Positions 1-8,772 of a stretch of 64,000 nucleotides of DNA are shown here, piece after piece (positions within the stretch are counted from its first letter, which is position 1; each line of letters begins with the position of its first letter). A program made the position numbers and the translations under genes. Below the pieces are notes generated by a model. It made no database searches and was not told the DNA's origin. It was given only the letters and a program-made list of their open reading frames with translations. Source of the stretch: Desulfovibrio sp. A2 (GTDB lineage: Bacteria > Desulfobacterota > Desulfovibrionia > Desulfovibrionales > Desulfovibrionaceae); assembly GCF_000226255.1 (NCBI RefSeq), contig NZ_AGFG01000019.1:62001-126000 (forward strand). The letters run 5' to 3'.

Positions 1-2092
1 CCAGCCGGTCGCGGTATTCCACCAGACCCAGCGTGGCGGCCTCGCCGTCCACGAAGCGCTCCAGGCACGCCTCCACCTGGGTCAGGGGCAGGATGAACGT
101 CTCATCACCCACCCGCACGCGCAGGCCGTCGATGATGGCCAGGGTCAGGGGAATGCGCAGCCGCCAGGCCGTGCCCTCGCCCCGCCGGGTAACCACGTCC
201 ACGCTACCGCGCAGCGCGCCCAGCGCGGTGCTGACCACGTCCAGCCCCACCCCGCGCCCGGAAAGGTCGGACACGCCGCTGGCCGTGCTGAAGCCTGGAA
301 GAAAAAGCAGTTGCAGCAGTTCCGCGTCGCCGGGTTCCGCGTCGGGGGCCAGCAGGCCACGGGCCACGCCCACGGCGCGCAGCTTGTCCAGGTCGATGCC
401 CGCGCCGTCGTCGGCAACGGTGATCAGCACCTCGCCCCCGGCATGCGCGGCGGACAGGCGCAGCACCGCCTCGGCGGGTTTGCCCGCCGCCACCCGCGCC
501 TCGGCCGTTTCCACCCCGTGGTCCATGGCGTTGCGCACCAGATGCAGCAGTGGGTCGCGCAGGTGGTCGATGACGGTCTTGTCCAATTCCGTCTCGCCGC
601 CCTCGGCCACGAAGCGCACGTCCTTGCCAAGGCGCGCCGCAAGGTCGCGCACCAGCCGCCGGAAGGCGTGGAAGGTGGCGTCCAGCGGCACCATGCGCAC
701 CGACATGGTGCTGTCGCGCAACGATTCGGTAAGCCGCTCCAGCCCCTCGGCCAGTTCACGCAGGCGTGGGTCGTCATGGTCCGTGGCAATGCGCGAAAGG
801 CGCGATTGCAGGATGACCAGTTCCCCCACGTTGTCCAGCAGGCGGTCCACCTTGGCGCTGTCAACGCGCAGGCTGGTGGTGGGGCCTTCGTCGCCGCCGG
901 GGCGCAGGCCCCCCACCGGAGAGGCGTCGTCGCCCAGGGCCGGGGCGCATTCCACGGCGGGTCGGCCCGGCGCCGTGGCTTGCAGGGACACTGGGCGGAC
1001 AGGCCCCGCTGCGGCCATGGAGGCCATGGAGGCTAGTTCCGCCACGGCGCGCAACGCCTCGCCGCCAGCTCCGGCGGCGGCCAGCAGCCCGGCCGCATCG
1101 GTAACGCCGCCCTGCGCCGCGATGCGGCACAACAATTCGGCCGGGGGCAGCAGCCGTTCCTCGCCCAGCACCATCACGTCCAGCCCGCCATCATCCAACA
1201 TCGCCGCGAAGGGCTCACGCACCATGACGGCGGGGTGTTCCGTGACCAGCACGGCATCCCAGCGCAGGTGGACGGATTCCGCGTCCAGCCCGTCAAGATC
1301 GGGCACCGTCTCACAATGGGGCCAGAGTTGCAGCGCGCCCAGGGCGCGCAAGCCGTCCAGCAGGCGGGAAGGATCCAGCCCCCGGCGCAGCGCGTCGGCC
1401 GACGGGGCATAGCGCAGCCAGTACACCAGCGGCTTGGCCACGCTGCTTTGGCCGCTGGTGGTCGGCAGGAAGGGTAATGCCGCGCCATCACCTTCTGTTG
1501 GATGCGGGGGCGAACCGGCATGGCCAGGATGATTTGGCCCTGCCGGTGCGGCAAACGCCGCAACGCCGTCGGCCACGCCCGACGGTGCAGCCGAGTCCTG
1601 CGCAACATCATGCGGCGCGGGTGCTGCCCACAGCGCCGCCAGCCCGGCAATGCGGTCGAGCAGGTCGCGTTCGCGCGCGGCGGTTGCAGCGGCCCTGGCC
1701 GCATGTTCCGCGCCGTCCTGGCTGGGAGCGTCCCCCGTCGGCTGGCCGGACTGAAAGGGGTGGCCGGGCTGGCCGGAAACGCCCGCCGCCAGCAACTCCT
1801 GCAGGTGGTCCTTGGCGTCCAGGCCCAAGGCCAGCAGTTCCGGCGTGGCCGGTTCGGCGGCCTTGCGCACGCTGTCGAAAAGGTCTTCCACCACGTGGGT
1901 GAAGCGGGCCACGGCGTCGAAGCCGAACATGGCCCCGGTGCCCTTCAGGGTGTGCAGGGCGCGGAACACCCGGGCCATGAGCGCGCCGTCGCCGGGATGC
2001 GACTCCAGTTCGAGCAGCGCCTCTTCGAGGTCGATGAGCAGGTCGCGCGCTTCCTCGGTGAACACGCGCCGCGCGGTTCCGCCGGGGTTCAT
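1..2092 (-). CDS. cheA: Chemotaxis histidine kinase CheA (C-terminus cut by window edge)
   Basis: CheA is the cytoplasmic kinase that phosphorylates CheY and CheB in response to MCP arrays. The frame starts at an ATG whose first bases overlap the cheW stop (ATGA). The N-terminal HPt (P1) domain holds the phospho-site in RALHTLKGTGAMFGF, with His about residue 47. A Gly/Ala/Pro-rich linker follows, then the dimerisation segment (VDRLLDNVGELVILQS), then the ATPase with N-box HLVRNAMDHGVE, G1 box DDGAGID and G2 box GRGVGLDVV. The start of the CheW-like P5 domain (GDETFILPLTQVEACLERFV) is reached before the left edge, so only the last part is missing. Every kinase motif checked is intact. Lying in one operon with cheW and an MCP suggests a dedicated array. 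The phosphorylation target lies outside the window. Confidence 0.95.
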   Translation of the reverse strand, partial: MNPGGTARRVFTEEARDLLIDLEEALLELESHPGDGALMARVFRALHTLKGTGAMFGFDAVARFTHVVEDLFDSVRKAAEPATPELLALGLDAKDHLQELLAAGVSGQPGHPFQSGQPTGDAPSQDGAEHAARAAATAARERDLLDRIAGLAALWAAPAPHDVAQDSAAPSGVADGVAAFAAPAGPNHPGHAGSPPHPTEGDGAALPFLPTTSGQSSVAKPLVYWLRYAPSADALRRGLDPSRLLDGLRALGALQLWPHCETVPDLDGLDAESVHLRWDAVLVTEHPAVMVREPFAAMLDDGGLDVMVLGEERLLPPAELLCRIAAQGGVTDAAGLLAAAGAGGEALRAVAELASMASMAAAGPVRPVSLQATAPGRPAVECAPALGDDASPVGGLRPGGDEGPTTSLRVDSAKVDRLLDNVGELVILQSRLSRIATDHDDPRLRELAEGLERLTESLRDSTMSVRMVPLDATFHAFRRLVRDLAARLGKDVRFVAEGGETELDKTVIDHLRDPLLHLVRNAMDHGVETAEARVAAGKPAEAVLRLSAAHAGGEVLITVADDGAGIDLDKLRAVGVARGLLAPDAEPGDAELLQLLFLPGFSTASGVSDLSGRGVGLDVVSTALGALRGSVDVVTRRGEGTAWRLRIPLTLAIIDGLRVRVGDETFILPLTQVEACLERFVDGEAATLGLVEYRDRL

Positions 2093-2847
2093 GCGCCGCC
2101 TCCGCCGCGCAGGGTGGCGGCCAGCCGGTGAGTTTCCGCCGGGCCCGCGTTCGAAGCCGCGCCCTCCGCCGCTGGCGAAAGCGGGCGGGCATCGCCCAAG
2201 GCCGTGGCCGCGCCCGGTTCCTCGTCGTCGAACAGGCGATCGGCGTCCAGCAGCAGCACGTGCCGCCCGTCGTGCCGGAAGATGCCAGCCAGCACCTCGA
2301 CCGGCACGGGGGTGCCCATGCGCGGCGGCGGCTCCACGGCGGCGGCGGTGATTTCGATGACCTCGCGCACGGCGTCGGCCAGGGCTCCCACCAGAGTGAC
2401 GCCGCCTCCCGCCTCGGGCGGCGCGGGGGCCTCCACGATGACGATGCGCGCGTGCACCGTGCGTTCCACGGTTCCCATGCCGAGCCGGGTGCGCAGATCC
2501 ACCACCGGCACGGCCGCGCCGCGCAGGTTCACCACGCCGCGCACGTGGCGCGGCATGCGGGGAATGCGCGTCAACGCGCCGAAGTCCAGCACCTCGCGCA
2601 CCACGCCGATGTCGAGGGCGAACCGCTCGTCACCCAGCGTGAGAGCCAGCAGCCTGCGGACGGGAGCCAGCGGCCCCTGCCCCTGCCTCGGTCCCGGCCC
2701 CTGTCCCGGTCGAGACGCGCGCGACGCGACGGAGGCGCCCGGCGTTGCCGTCGCGTCCCTGTCGTCCGCATTGCCCTGCGGCGCCTGTCCGTGGTTTGCC
2801 TGCTGCACGTCGTCCATCCGTGGCCATCCGCCCTGGGCGCGGATCAC
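2089..2847 (-). CDS. cheW: Chemotaxis coupling protein CheW
   Basis: CheW couples MCPs to CheA in the cytoplasmic signalling array. The 252-residue protein is longer than the usual ~160: the CheW fold covers about residues 65-210 (ALTLGDERFALDIGVVREV, RHVRGVVNLRGAAVPVVDL). It is flanked by low-complexity Gly/Pro/Arg-rich tails with no recognised domain. The stop overlaps the cheA start by four bases, which indicates translational coupling, and the MCP gene ends just upstream. An internal Met at residue 11 (MDDVQQ) is an equally plausible start. The role is secure; the function of the tails is unknown. Confidence 0.93.
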   Translation of the reverse strand: MIRAQGGWPRMDDVQQANHGQAPQGNADDRDATATPGASVASRASRPGQGPGPRQGQGPLAPVRRLLALTLGDERFALDIGVVREVLDFGALTRIPRMPRHVRGVVNLRGAAVPVVDLRTRLGMGTVERTVHARIVIVEAPAPPEAGGGVTLVGALADAVREVIEITAAAVEPPPRMGTPVPVEVLAGIFRHDGRHVLLLDADRLFDDEEPGAATALGDARPLSPAAEGAASNAGPAETHRLAATLRGGGGA

Positions 2848-2853
2848 GTTCCG

Positions 2854-5028
2854 CTAGAAGCGCTCGAAATCCTGGTCATCCGCATCATCCGTCAGGTCGA
2901 TGCGCACCTTGTGCGGATCGCTCTCCGACAGCGCCGCCACGGCGGGCGGCTGCGGCCCGGCCAGGCGCTGCGCCTTGGGGGCCATGTCCGCGCCAAGGCG
3001 GAAGAACGACACCGTGCGTTGCAGGTGCGCCGCCTGGGCGGAAAGCTCTTCGGACGTGGACGCCACCTCTTCCGAGGCCGCCGCGTTCTGCTGGATGACC
3101 TGGTCGAGCATGTGCAGGGCCTCGTTGACCTGGCTTGCGCCCTCGCGCTGCTCGATGCTGGCGGCGGCGATTTCCTGCACCAGTTCCGCCGTGCGCTCGA
3201 TGTCCGGCACCAGTTTACCCAGCAGGCCCCCGGCCCGTTCGGACACCTCCAGGCTTGCGCCCGACAGACGGGTGATTTCCGCTGCGGCGGCCTGGCTGCG
3301 TTCGGCCAGCTTGCGCACTTCGGAGGCCACCACGGCAAAGCCGCGCCCCTGCTCGCCCGCGCGGGCCGCCTCGATGGCGGCGTTCAGGGCCAGCAGGTCG
3401 GTCTGCCGGGCGATCTCCTCGATGATCGAAATCTTGCTGGCGATCTCGCGCATGGCCTTCAGCGTGGCGGACACCGCCTCGCCCGATTCGCGGGCGTCGT
3501 CGGCCGCGCGCACGGCGATGGATTCGGTGGTGCGGGCGTTTTCGGCGTTCTGGGCGATGCGCGCCACCATCTCTTCCATGGAGGCGGAGCACTGCTCGAC
3601 CGACGCCGCCTGCTCGGTGGCCCCCTGCGAAAGGGCCTCTGCCGTGGCGCTCAGCTCCTCGCTGCCCGCCGCCACGTTCTCCGCGCCCACCTGCACGTCG
3701 CGCACCACGTCGGACAGACGGCGCACCATGTTGCCCAGCGAGGTCAGCAGGCGGTCGTTGTCGCCGCGCGGCTCCAGCGACACGCGCAGGTCGCCGGTGG
3801 CCAGGGTGGAGGCGTTGCGCGAGATGGAGCGTTCCACGGAAACCATCTCGCCAAGGGCGCGCATCAACTCGTCGCGCGGGCCGCGCATGACTACCTCGAT
3901 GTCCACGTTGCCCCGGGCCAGTTCGCGGGCCGTCTCCACCACGCGGCGCTCGGCCAGCAGCATCTCCTGCATGGCCTGCAGCAGCCTGCCTACCTCGTCG
4001 GTGCCCTGCACCTCCACCTCGAGCGAGGTCTCGCCCAGGGCCACGGCCTCGGCCACGGCGGCCGCGCGGGCAATGCCCCCGCGCACCGACTTGCCGATGA
4101 GGATGGCGAACAGCAGGCCCAGCACCAGCGCCCCGCCAGCCACGGCCAGCGAGATCATGGACGCGCGGCGCACCTCGTCCTCCATGCGGTCCTGCTGGAC
4201 GTCCTTCACCGCGATGACGGTGTTGCGCACGCCCTCGGCCACGCTGGCCATGCCGGACAACCTGCCGTCGCGCTCGGTCTCGTCCTTGACCAGTTCCTCC
4301 ACCTGCTCGCGGTAGGCCCGCGCGCTGGCCAGCACGGACGAAGCCAGCTTCCAGCTTTCGCCCGGCCCCTCGCTGGCGGAAAGCCCGGCCGATGCGGCGA
4401 TGGCCTTGTCCAGGCGCATGCGGGCGCGCGTCAGGGCCTCGGTATCGCCCCGCCACAGATAATAGAGCACGTCCACGCGCGACTGCAGGAACTCCGTCTC
4501 CAGCCCCATCAGGGTTTGCAGTTCGTCGCGCCGGGGCGCAAGGGTGGGGTTGGCCTGCACGATCATGTTCAGGCGCGCGGCGTGCAGCCGCTCCACGCCT
4601 TCCTGCAGTGCATTGGCGGCCTGGACGGCGTTCCTGATGGTCTGCTCGCGGTGGGTCAGCACACCGTCCAGTTCCAGGAATTTGCGCCGGTAGTCGGCGT
4701 GCATGGGACCCAGCATGTCGATGCCGCCCCCGCGCACTCCGTCCGCCGCAAGACGCTCGCGCAGCGCGGCAATGCCCTCGGCGTCCTTGCCGTGCTGCGA
4801 CTCGAAGGCGCGCACATGCTCCCGCCCCCGGTTGAGCAGGTAGTACAGTATCTCCACGCGCGAATGCTCCATGCCCGCCACCAGCGCCTGCGCGTTGCTG
4901 GTGATCTCGGACTGGCGCAACAGGTGTTGCTGCTGCCGCCACGAAAACGCGACCACCACCGCCACGATCAGCAGCAGCGAGCCGAATCCCAGACTGAGCT
5001 TCATGAACAGACTGCAATTCTTGAGCAT
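2854..5028 (-). CDS. Methyl-accepting chemotaxis protein
   Basis: Transmembrane chemoreceptor of 724 residues. The start chosen ([12 protein letters not shown]) follows an AGGGG ribosome site and places the first membrane helix (about residues 12-32) at the N-terminus; a longer frame upstream adds only an Arg-rich leader. A predicted periplasmic helical sensor domain of ~260 residues follows, then a second membrane helix ([20 protein letters not shown]), HAMP-like repeats and the cytoplasmic signalling domain. The hairpin tip is typical ([20 protein letters not shown]). The protein ends DFERF, which resembles the CheR/CheB-tethering pentapeptide (NWETF type) with Phe in place of Trp. It lies six bases from cheW and is probably the first gene of the MCP-cheW-cheA operon. 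The ligand cannot be told from sequence. Confidence 0.93.
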   Translation of the reverse strand: MLKNCSLFMKLSLGFGSLLLIVAVVVAFSWRQQQHLLRQSEITSNAQALVAGMEHSRVEILYYLLNRGREHVRAFESQHGKDAEGIAALRERLAADGVRGGGIDMLGPMHADYRRKFLELDGVLTHREQTIRNAVQAANALQEGVERLHAARLNMIVQANPTLAPRRDELQTLMGLETEFLQSRVDVLYYLWRGDTEALTRARMRLDKAIAASAGLSASEGPGESWKLASSVLASARAYREQVEELVKDETERDGRLSGMASVAEGVRNTVIAVKDVQQDRMEDEVRRASMISLAVAGGALVLGLLFAILIGKSVRGGIARAAAVAEAVALGETSLEVEVQGTDEVGRLLQAMQEMLLAERRVVETARELARGNVDIEVVMRGPRDELMRALGEMVSVERSISRNASTLATGDLRVSLEPRGDNDRLLTSLGNMVRRLSDVVRDVQVGAENVAAGSEELSATAEALSQGATEQAASVEQCSASMEEMVARIAQNAENARTTESIAVRAADDARESGEAVSATLKAMREIASKISIIEEIARQTDLLALNAAIEAARAGEQGRGFAVVASEVRKLAERSQAAAAEITRLSGASLEVSERAGGLLGKLVPDIERTAELVQEIAAASIEQREGASQVNEALHMLDQVIQQNAAASEEVASTSEELSAQAAHLQRTVSFFRLGADMAPKAQRLAGPQPPAVAALSESDPHKVRIDLTDDADDQDFERF

Positions 5029-5581
5029 CCGGAAACCCCTTGCCCGTCGAGAATTTGAACCGGCGTGCGCCAGGGCGCGCCGGGCCTCACCCCTATCGCA
5101 TTTCACGGAGTGCGGCAAACCGTGTGCCCATGCGTCAAGCGTGGATTCAATACCCTTTATTCACAACATTTATTCAAGAGACAGCAAGGCCATGTCGCCG
5201 CATCATTCCGGCAGATTGTGCCTGGACGGGGGCATGGCGTCACGGAATCTTGCAAAAACCACGCCGGGATAGCTCTGACGCCACGGTCATGCACCGGCGT
5301 GCCCAACCCCGCAAAGCACCGGTGCGCATGCGGACGAAACCTGGCGACCGATGGCAGGTTGCCACGCCCGGAAACATGCGCGGGACGGGGGGAAGCAGGC
5401 CGCGCGCCATGGCGGCAACGCGGCCAACCGGAAGAAAAAAACGAAACCGCCGGAAGAAATCCGGCGGTGGTGCGTCGCGGTGTTGCTCTGGCCCAAGGCA
5501 GGACAACCGCACGATAATGCGGAACCACGGCCCAAGGCCCAAAAAGCTGGAGCATGGAGCCGGTCCGGAGGAACGCCTCGG
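5029..5581. other. Intergenic region between the MCP operon and the Rrf2 gene
   Basis: No convincing gene in 553 bases. The stretch 5135-5185 is AT-rich and lies upstream of the MCP start, so it probably holds the chemotaxis promoter, though no clear -35/-10 or sigma-28 pair was seen. A minus-strand terminator for the Rrf2 gene lies at 5434-5468. The rest is GC-rich and featureless. Confidence 0.5.
5434..5468 (-). terminator. Rho-independent terminator of the minus-strand Rrf2 gene
   Basis: A perfect 9-bp stem (ACCGCCGGA, 5446-5454, with TCCGGCGGT, 5460-5468) closes an AGAAA loop. On the minus strand it is followed by TTTCGTTTTTTTC. It lies about 110 bases past the stop of the Rrf2 gene at 5582. 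Confidence 0.8.
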
Positions 5582-6106
5582 TCAGTACAGTTCAGCCGGG
5601 TTCGTCGCCCTGGCGGGTCGGCGGGCCGCGGAACGCCTGGCCCCGGCCGTGTCGCCTTCCGCCGTGCGACAGACCGCTTCGTCATGGGGGGACAGCGGCT
5701 GCTCGCCCTCCATGAGGGTGGCCAGCGTGGTTTCCTCCAGCGAGCGTTCCAGGGCCTGCGATGCCCGCACCCAAGCGGACCTGGTCAGGCACGAGGCCCG
5801 GCGCGCGCACGCGTTGGCATCGCCCGAGCAGCACACGGTGAGTTGGATGCCACCTTCCATCAGGCGCACGATTTCGCCAAGGGTGATGTCCTCGGGCGTG
5901 CGGGCCAGCATGTGCCCACCCGAGGCCCCCCGGGAACTGCGCGTCAGTCCGCCGCGCTTCAGCGTCTTGAGTATCTGTTCGATGAACTGGACCGTCACGC
6001 CGGTGTGTTGGGACAGCGCCGTGGTGGTCATGGGGGCGTCTTCGCCGTGCATGGCCAGAGCAAGAAGGATGCGCGCCGCGTATCGGGTCTTTGCTGCAAG
6101 CTTCAT
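5582..6106 (-). CDS. Rrf2-family transcriptional regulator (first of a divergent pair)
   Basis: Winged-helix DNA-binding regulator of 174 residues, of the family that includes IscR, NsrR and CymR. The start is the Met of MKLAAKTRYAARILLALA; an in-frame upstream extension lacks family similarity. The helix-turn-helix spans about residues 25-65 (TALSQHTGVTVQFIEQIL, GASGGHMLAR). A Cys set at about 92, 93, 100 and 106 sits where Fe-S ligands occur in IscR/NsrR, so an Fe-S or thiol-redox sensor is plausible. A Thr/Ala/Arg-rich tail follows. It is transcribed away from a second Rrf2 gene that heads an SQR-like operon. The ligand is unknown; family membership is secure. Confidence 0.9.
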   Translation of the reverse strand: MKLAAKTRYAARILLALAMHGEDAPMTTTALSQHTGVTVQFIEQILKTLKRGGLTRSSRGASGGHMLARTPEDITLGEIVRLMEGGIQLTVCCSGDANACARRASCLTRSAWVRASQALERSLEETTLATLMEGEQPLSPHDEAVCRTAEGDTAGARRSAARRPARATNPAELY

Positions 6107-6189
6107 TGTATGGGTCCCGCGCCCGTCACTCGACGCCGCGCCACCCGGCACGGCGAAAATGAGTGAGCTATTACATAAGTATAGGAAAC

Positions 6190-6218
6190 TTCTTACAGAA
6201 AATATCCTCCTTTGTCAA
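6190..6218 (-). promoter_or_regulatory. Putative promoter of the minus-strand Rrf2 gene
   Basis: On the minus strand TTGACA (6213-6218) is followed after 17 bases by TAAGAA (6190-6195). The leader of about 80 bases contains AAGTTTCCTATACTT, an imperfect dyad that could be an operator. Placement is by pattern only. Confidence 0.45.
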
Positions 6219-6747
6219 TAGGAATTAAAAAAATTCGCTTTCACTCCACGCGGAAAAAATAGCTGGAACGACAACATGTTAGTAACCATTAACCAGCCAA
6301 TTCAGGCAAATGGGTAAATAAAAACAATCGCTTTCGCCATCATGCAGCGCCACTCTCGCGGGCTGGTAAAACCGCCGCTCCCCCGAAACGATGCATGCAC
6401 TCATTCAAAAGCATGCGCCGTACTGCATTCGGGAGCAATACGGTTCAGCGCCCATGCCGCGCCGCTGGGCGTAGCCAAAAACCACAGCCTGTGAACGGTC
6501 GCAGCACTACCCGCTCTTCCCTCTGGCCCTCCCAAAAGCCCTTGCCGAAGGTGCGCACGCAGCGCACCGCAGGCGATCCGCGCATCGCTTGCGCCATCCC
6601 GCACGCGCTCTTGCGCCAAGAGTGATCCTGCGCGCATGTCGACTGTTCCCTTGCGCCTTGCGGCCAAAACAAGAATAATTTTTCACAATCATAAAATATT
6701 ATCACAAATTCAGGATGTTAAAAAATACCCTTTTCTCCAAGGGGTGC

Positions 6748-6776
6748 TTGACACCTAAATTCGGATGGGTTTAATT
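6748..6776 (+). promoter_or_regulatory. Putative promoter of the Rrf2/SQR-like operon
   Basis: TTGACA at 6748-6753 is followed after 16-17 bases by an AT-rich -10 (TTTAAT/TTAATT, 6770-6776). It lies about 155 bases before the Rrf2 start at 6930, and the palindrome at 6777-6802 begins right after the -10. Confidence 0.5.
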
Positions 6777-6802
6777 CATACGAAATTAATCTGATTCGTA
6801 TG
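6777..6802. promoter_or_regulatory. Perfect inverted repeat, candidate Rrf2 operator
   Basis: Arms CATACGAA (6777-6784) and TTCGTATG (6795-6802) are exact inverted copies 10 bases apart. They lie over the expected transcription start of the operon at 6930, a position suited to repression. That an Rrf2 protein binds here is inferred from position. Confidence 0.55.
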
Positions 6803-6929
6803 GATTCAGATTGAAACGAACAAAATTGCATCAATATACATACGCTTCATACCGGAATCACCCGGTCAACAGCAATACCGCGAACCGGCGCGCCGCCAAC
6901 GCCGACCCGCACAGGCACTGGAGAACGGC

Positions 6930-7499
6930 ATGAGAATTTCCTCAACGGTGCATTACGCATCCCGGCTGCTGGTCAACCTTGCCCTGCACGGCCCGCATGA
7001 CGGGCCCCTTTCCGCGTCGGAGCTGGCCGAGCACACCGGCATTTCCGTCAAGTTCATCGAAAAGATCATCCGCCAGCTGCGCACGGCGGGCATGGTGCGC
7101 AGCGTGCGCGGCGCGGCCGGCGGCCACGTGCTGACCATGAACCCCGACGACGTCACCCTGGGCGACGTGCTGCGCGTGGTGGAAGGCGGGGTGCAGCCCC
7201 CCAACTGCTGCGTGGGCGCGGACTGCGACGACGCCCCCTGCCGCTGCAAGGCGGCCTGGACCAGCGCCGCCAAGGCCCTGGAAGAAACCCTGGACCAGTT
7301 CACCCTTACCGACATCATGCACGGCGCCGAACGCCCCGACGACTGCGCCCACATGACCACCGACGCCGACAAGGACGCCCGCCCGGCGCCCTCCACCAGG
7401 CTGAACGGCAACAAGCCGCTCAACACGCCGCGTTACGGCAGAACGCCCCGTGCCCTGCGGGGCTGCAATACCCGAACCTGCTCTCATCAAAGCCAATAA
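6930..7499 (+). CDS. Rrf2-family transcriptional regulator heading the SQR-like operon
   Basis: Second Rrf2 regulator, 189 residues, with the same layout as its divergent neighbour: HTH at about residues 28-68 (ASELAEHTGISVKFIEKI, GAAGGHVLTM) and a Cys cluster (93, 94, 99, 104, 106; NCCVGADCDDAPCRC) in the Fe-S/thiol sensor position. The last ~55 residues are low complexity. The stop is 18 bases before the flavoprotein ATG, with that gene's AAGGAG in the gap, so the two are co-transcribed. Autoregulation through the palindrome at 6777-6802 is likely but inferred. Family members sense Fe-S status, NO, cysteine or polysulfide; sulfur-species sensing fits the neighbours. Confidence 0.9.
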   Translation: MRISSTVHYASRLLVNLALHGPHDGPLSASELAEHTGISVKFIEKIIRQLRTAGMVRSVRGAAGGHVLTMNPDDVTLGDVLRVVEGGVQPPNCCVGADCDDAPCRCKAAWTSAAKALEETLDQFTLTDIMHGAERPDDCAHMTTDADKDARPAPSTRLNGNKPLNTPRYGRTPRALRGCNTRTCSHQSQ

Positions 7500-7517
7500 G
7501 TGAAGGAGAAACCTGGC

Positions 7518-8759
7518 ATGAAGAAACTGCTCATTCTTGGGGCAGGTGCCGGCGGCACCATGCTCGCCACCAAAATGAGGAAAAAGCTCAGCGAGCGTGA
7601 ATGGGAGATCACGGTCATCGACCGCGACCTCACCCACCATTATCAGCCCGGCTGGCTGTTCATACCCTTCGGCATCGACACCCCCAAGGGTTGCGAGAAG
7701 CCCAAGAAGGACTTCATCCCGCGCGGCGTCAACTTCGTGAAGGATACCATCACCAACGTGGATCCGGAAGCGAAGGTGGTCACCTGTGAAGGCGGCAAGT
7801 ACAGCTACGACTGGGTGGTCATCGCCACCGGCTGCCGCATCGCCCCCGACGAAGTGGAAGGCCTGCTGGACGACTGGCGCGGCAACATCCACGACTTCTA
7901 CACCCCCGACGGCGCCGCCGCCCTGCTGCCCAAGCTGAAGAACTTCAAGAAGGGCCGCCTCGTCCACCACATCTGCGAAACCCCCATCAAGTGCCCCGTC
8001 GCGCCGCTGGAGTTCATCTACCTGGCCGACTGGTACTTCACCAAGATGGGCGTGCGCGACAACATCGAAATCGAACTGGTCACCCCGCTGACCGGCGCGT
8101 TCACCAAGCCGGTGGCCGCCAAGATCCTGGGCGAACTGTGCGACAGGAAGAACATCAAGGTTACCCCCAACTTCGTGGTGGACAGCGTTGACGCGGGCAA
8201 CAAGACCATCGCCTCCGTCACCGGCGATGAGATCAACTACGATCTGCTCGTCACCATTCCCCCGAACATGGGCCAGCAGTTCCTGATCGATTCGGACATC
8301 GCCGACCCCATGGGCTTCATGGACACCGACAAGGGCACCCTGAAGTCCAAGAAGTACCCCAACATGTACGTCATCGGCGACACCACCAACGTGCCGACCT
8401 CCAAGGCCGGTTCCGTGGCCCACTACGAGGCCGACATCATCGCCGAAAACCTGATGTCCGACATCGACGGCAGCGAGCACTACCACCACTTCGACGGTCA
8501 CTCCACCTGCTTCATCGTGACCGGCTACGAAAAGGCCTCGCTCATCGACTTCAGCTACGACGTGGAACCGCTGCCCGGCATGTTCCCCTTCCCCGGCGTT
8601 GGCCCTTGCGCGCTTCTGGCCGAAAGCCACATCAACTACTGGGGCAAGCTGATGTTCAAGTGGGTCTACTACAGCCTGATGCTGAAGGGTCACGAGTTGC
8701 CGTTCGAGCCGAACATGTACCTACACGGCAAGGACACTTCCCTGATGCGGAAGAAGTAA
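7518..8759 (+). CDS. Sulfide:quinone oxidoreductase-like FAD protein
   Basis: FAD-dependent pyridine-nucleotide-disulfide-type oxidoreductase of 413 residues. The ATG at 7518 is preceded by AAGGAG. The N-terminal FAD-binding motif is LLILGAGAGGTMLA, and the second FAD motif NMYVIGDTTNVP lies near residue 285. Cys residues at about 106, 153/159 and 331 fall roughly where SQR enzymes carry catalytic and polysulfide-binding cysteines. SQR passes electrons from sulfide to quinone at the membrane; related proteins act on other sulfur species. The C-terminal amphipathic segment (KLMFKWVYYSLMLKG) suits monotopic membrane attachment. The DUF1641 gene follows 13 bases later, a pairing common for this family. 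In a sulfide-producing anaerobe the physiological direction is open; a persulfide or sulfide-sensing role is an inference. Confidence 0.85.
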   Translation: MKKLLILGAGAGGTMLATKMRKKLSEREWEITVIDRDLTHHYQPGWLFIPFGIDTPKGCEKPKKDFIPRGVNFVKDTITNVDPEAKVVTCEGGKYSYDWVVIATGCRIAPDEVEGLLDDWRGNIHDFYTPDGAAALLPKLKNFKKGRLVHHICETPIKCPVAPLEFIYLADWYFTKMGVRDNIEIELVTPLTGAFTKPVAAKILGELCDRKNIKVTPNFVVDSVDAGNKTIASVTGDEINYDLLVTIPPNMGQQFLIDSDIADPMGFMDTDKGTLKSKKYPNMYVIGDTTNVPTSKAGSVAHYEADIIAENLMSDIDGSEHYHHFDGHSTCFIVTGYEKASLIDFSYDVEPLPGMFPFPGVGPCALLAESHINYWGKLMFKWVYYSLMLKGHELPFEPNMYLHGKDTSLMRKK

Positions 8760-8772
8760 GCCGGAGGCACCA

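Larger units (their letters stand above)
6107..6929. other. AT-rich divergent control region between the two Rrf2 genes
   Basis: There are 823 bases with no gene I can support. The two ends (about 6160-6330 and 6690-6840) are far more AT-rich than the genome around them and hold the putative promoters and the palindrome listed separately. The middle (about 6330-6680) is of average composition. Short frames there lack a ribosome site and the usual codon bias. Confidence 0.6.

Noticed and set aside
2128..5058. Very long plus-strand frame opposite the chemotaxis genes
   Set aside because: In high-GC DNA the antisense of a real gene often lacks stops. The His/Gly/Arg-rich translation has no motif, while the minus strand encodes clear CheW and MCP.
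6395..6705. Short frames on both strands between the two Rrf2 genes
   Set aside because: They overlap each other on opposite strands, lack ribosome sites and show no family motif; the region looks regulatory.
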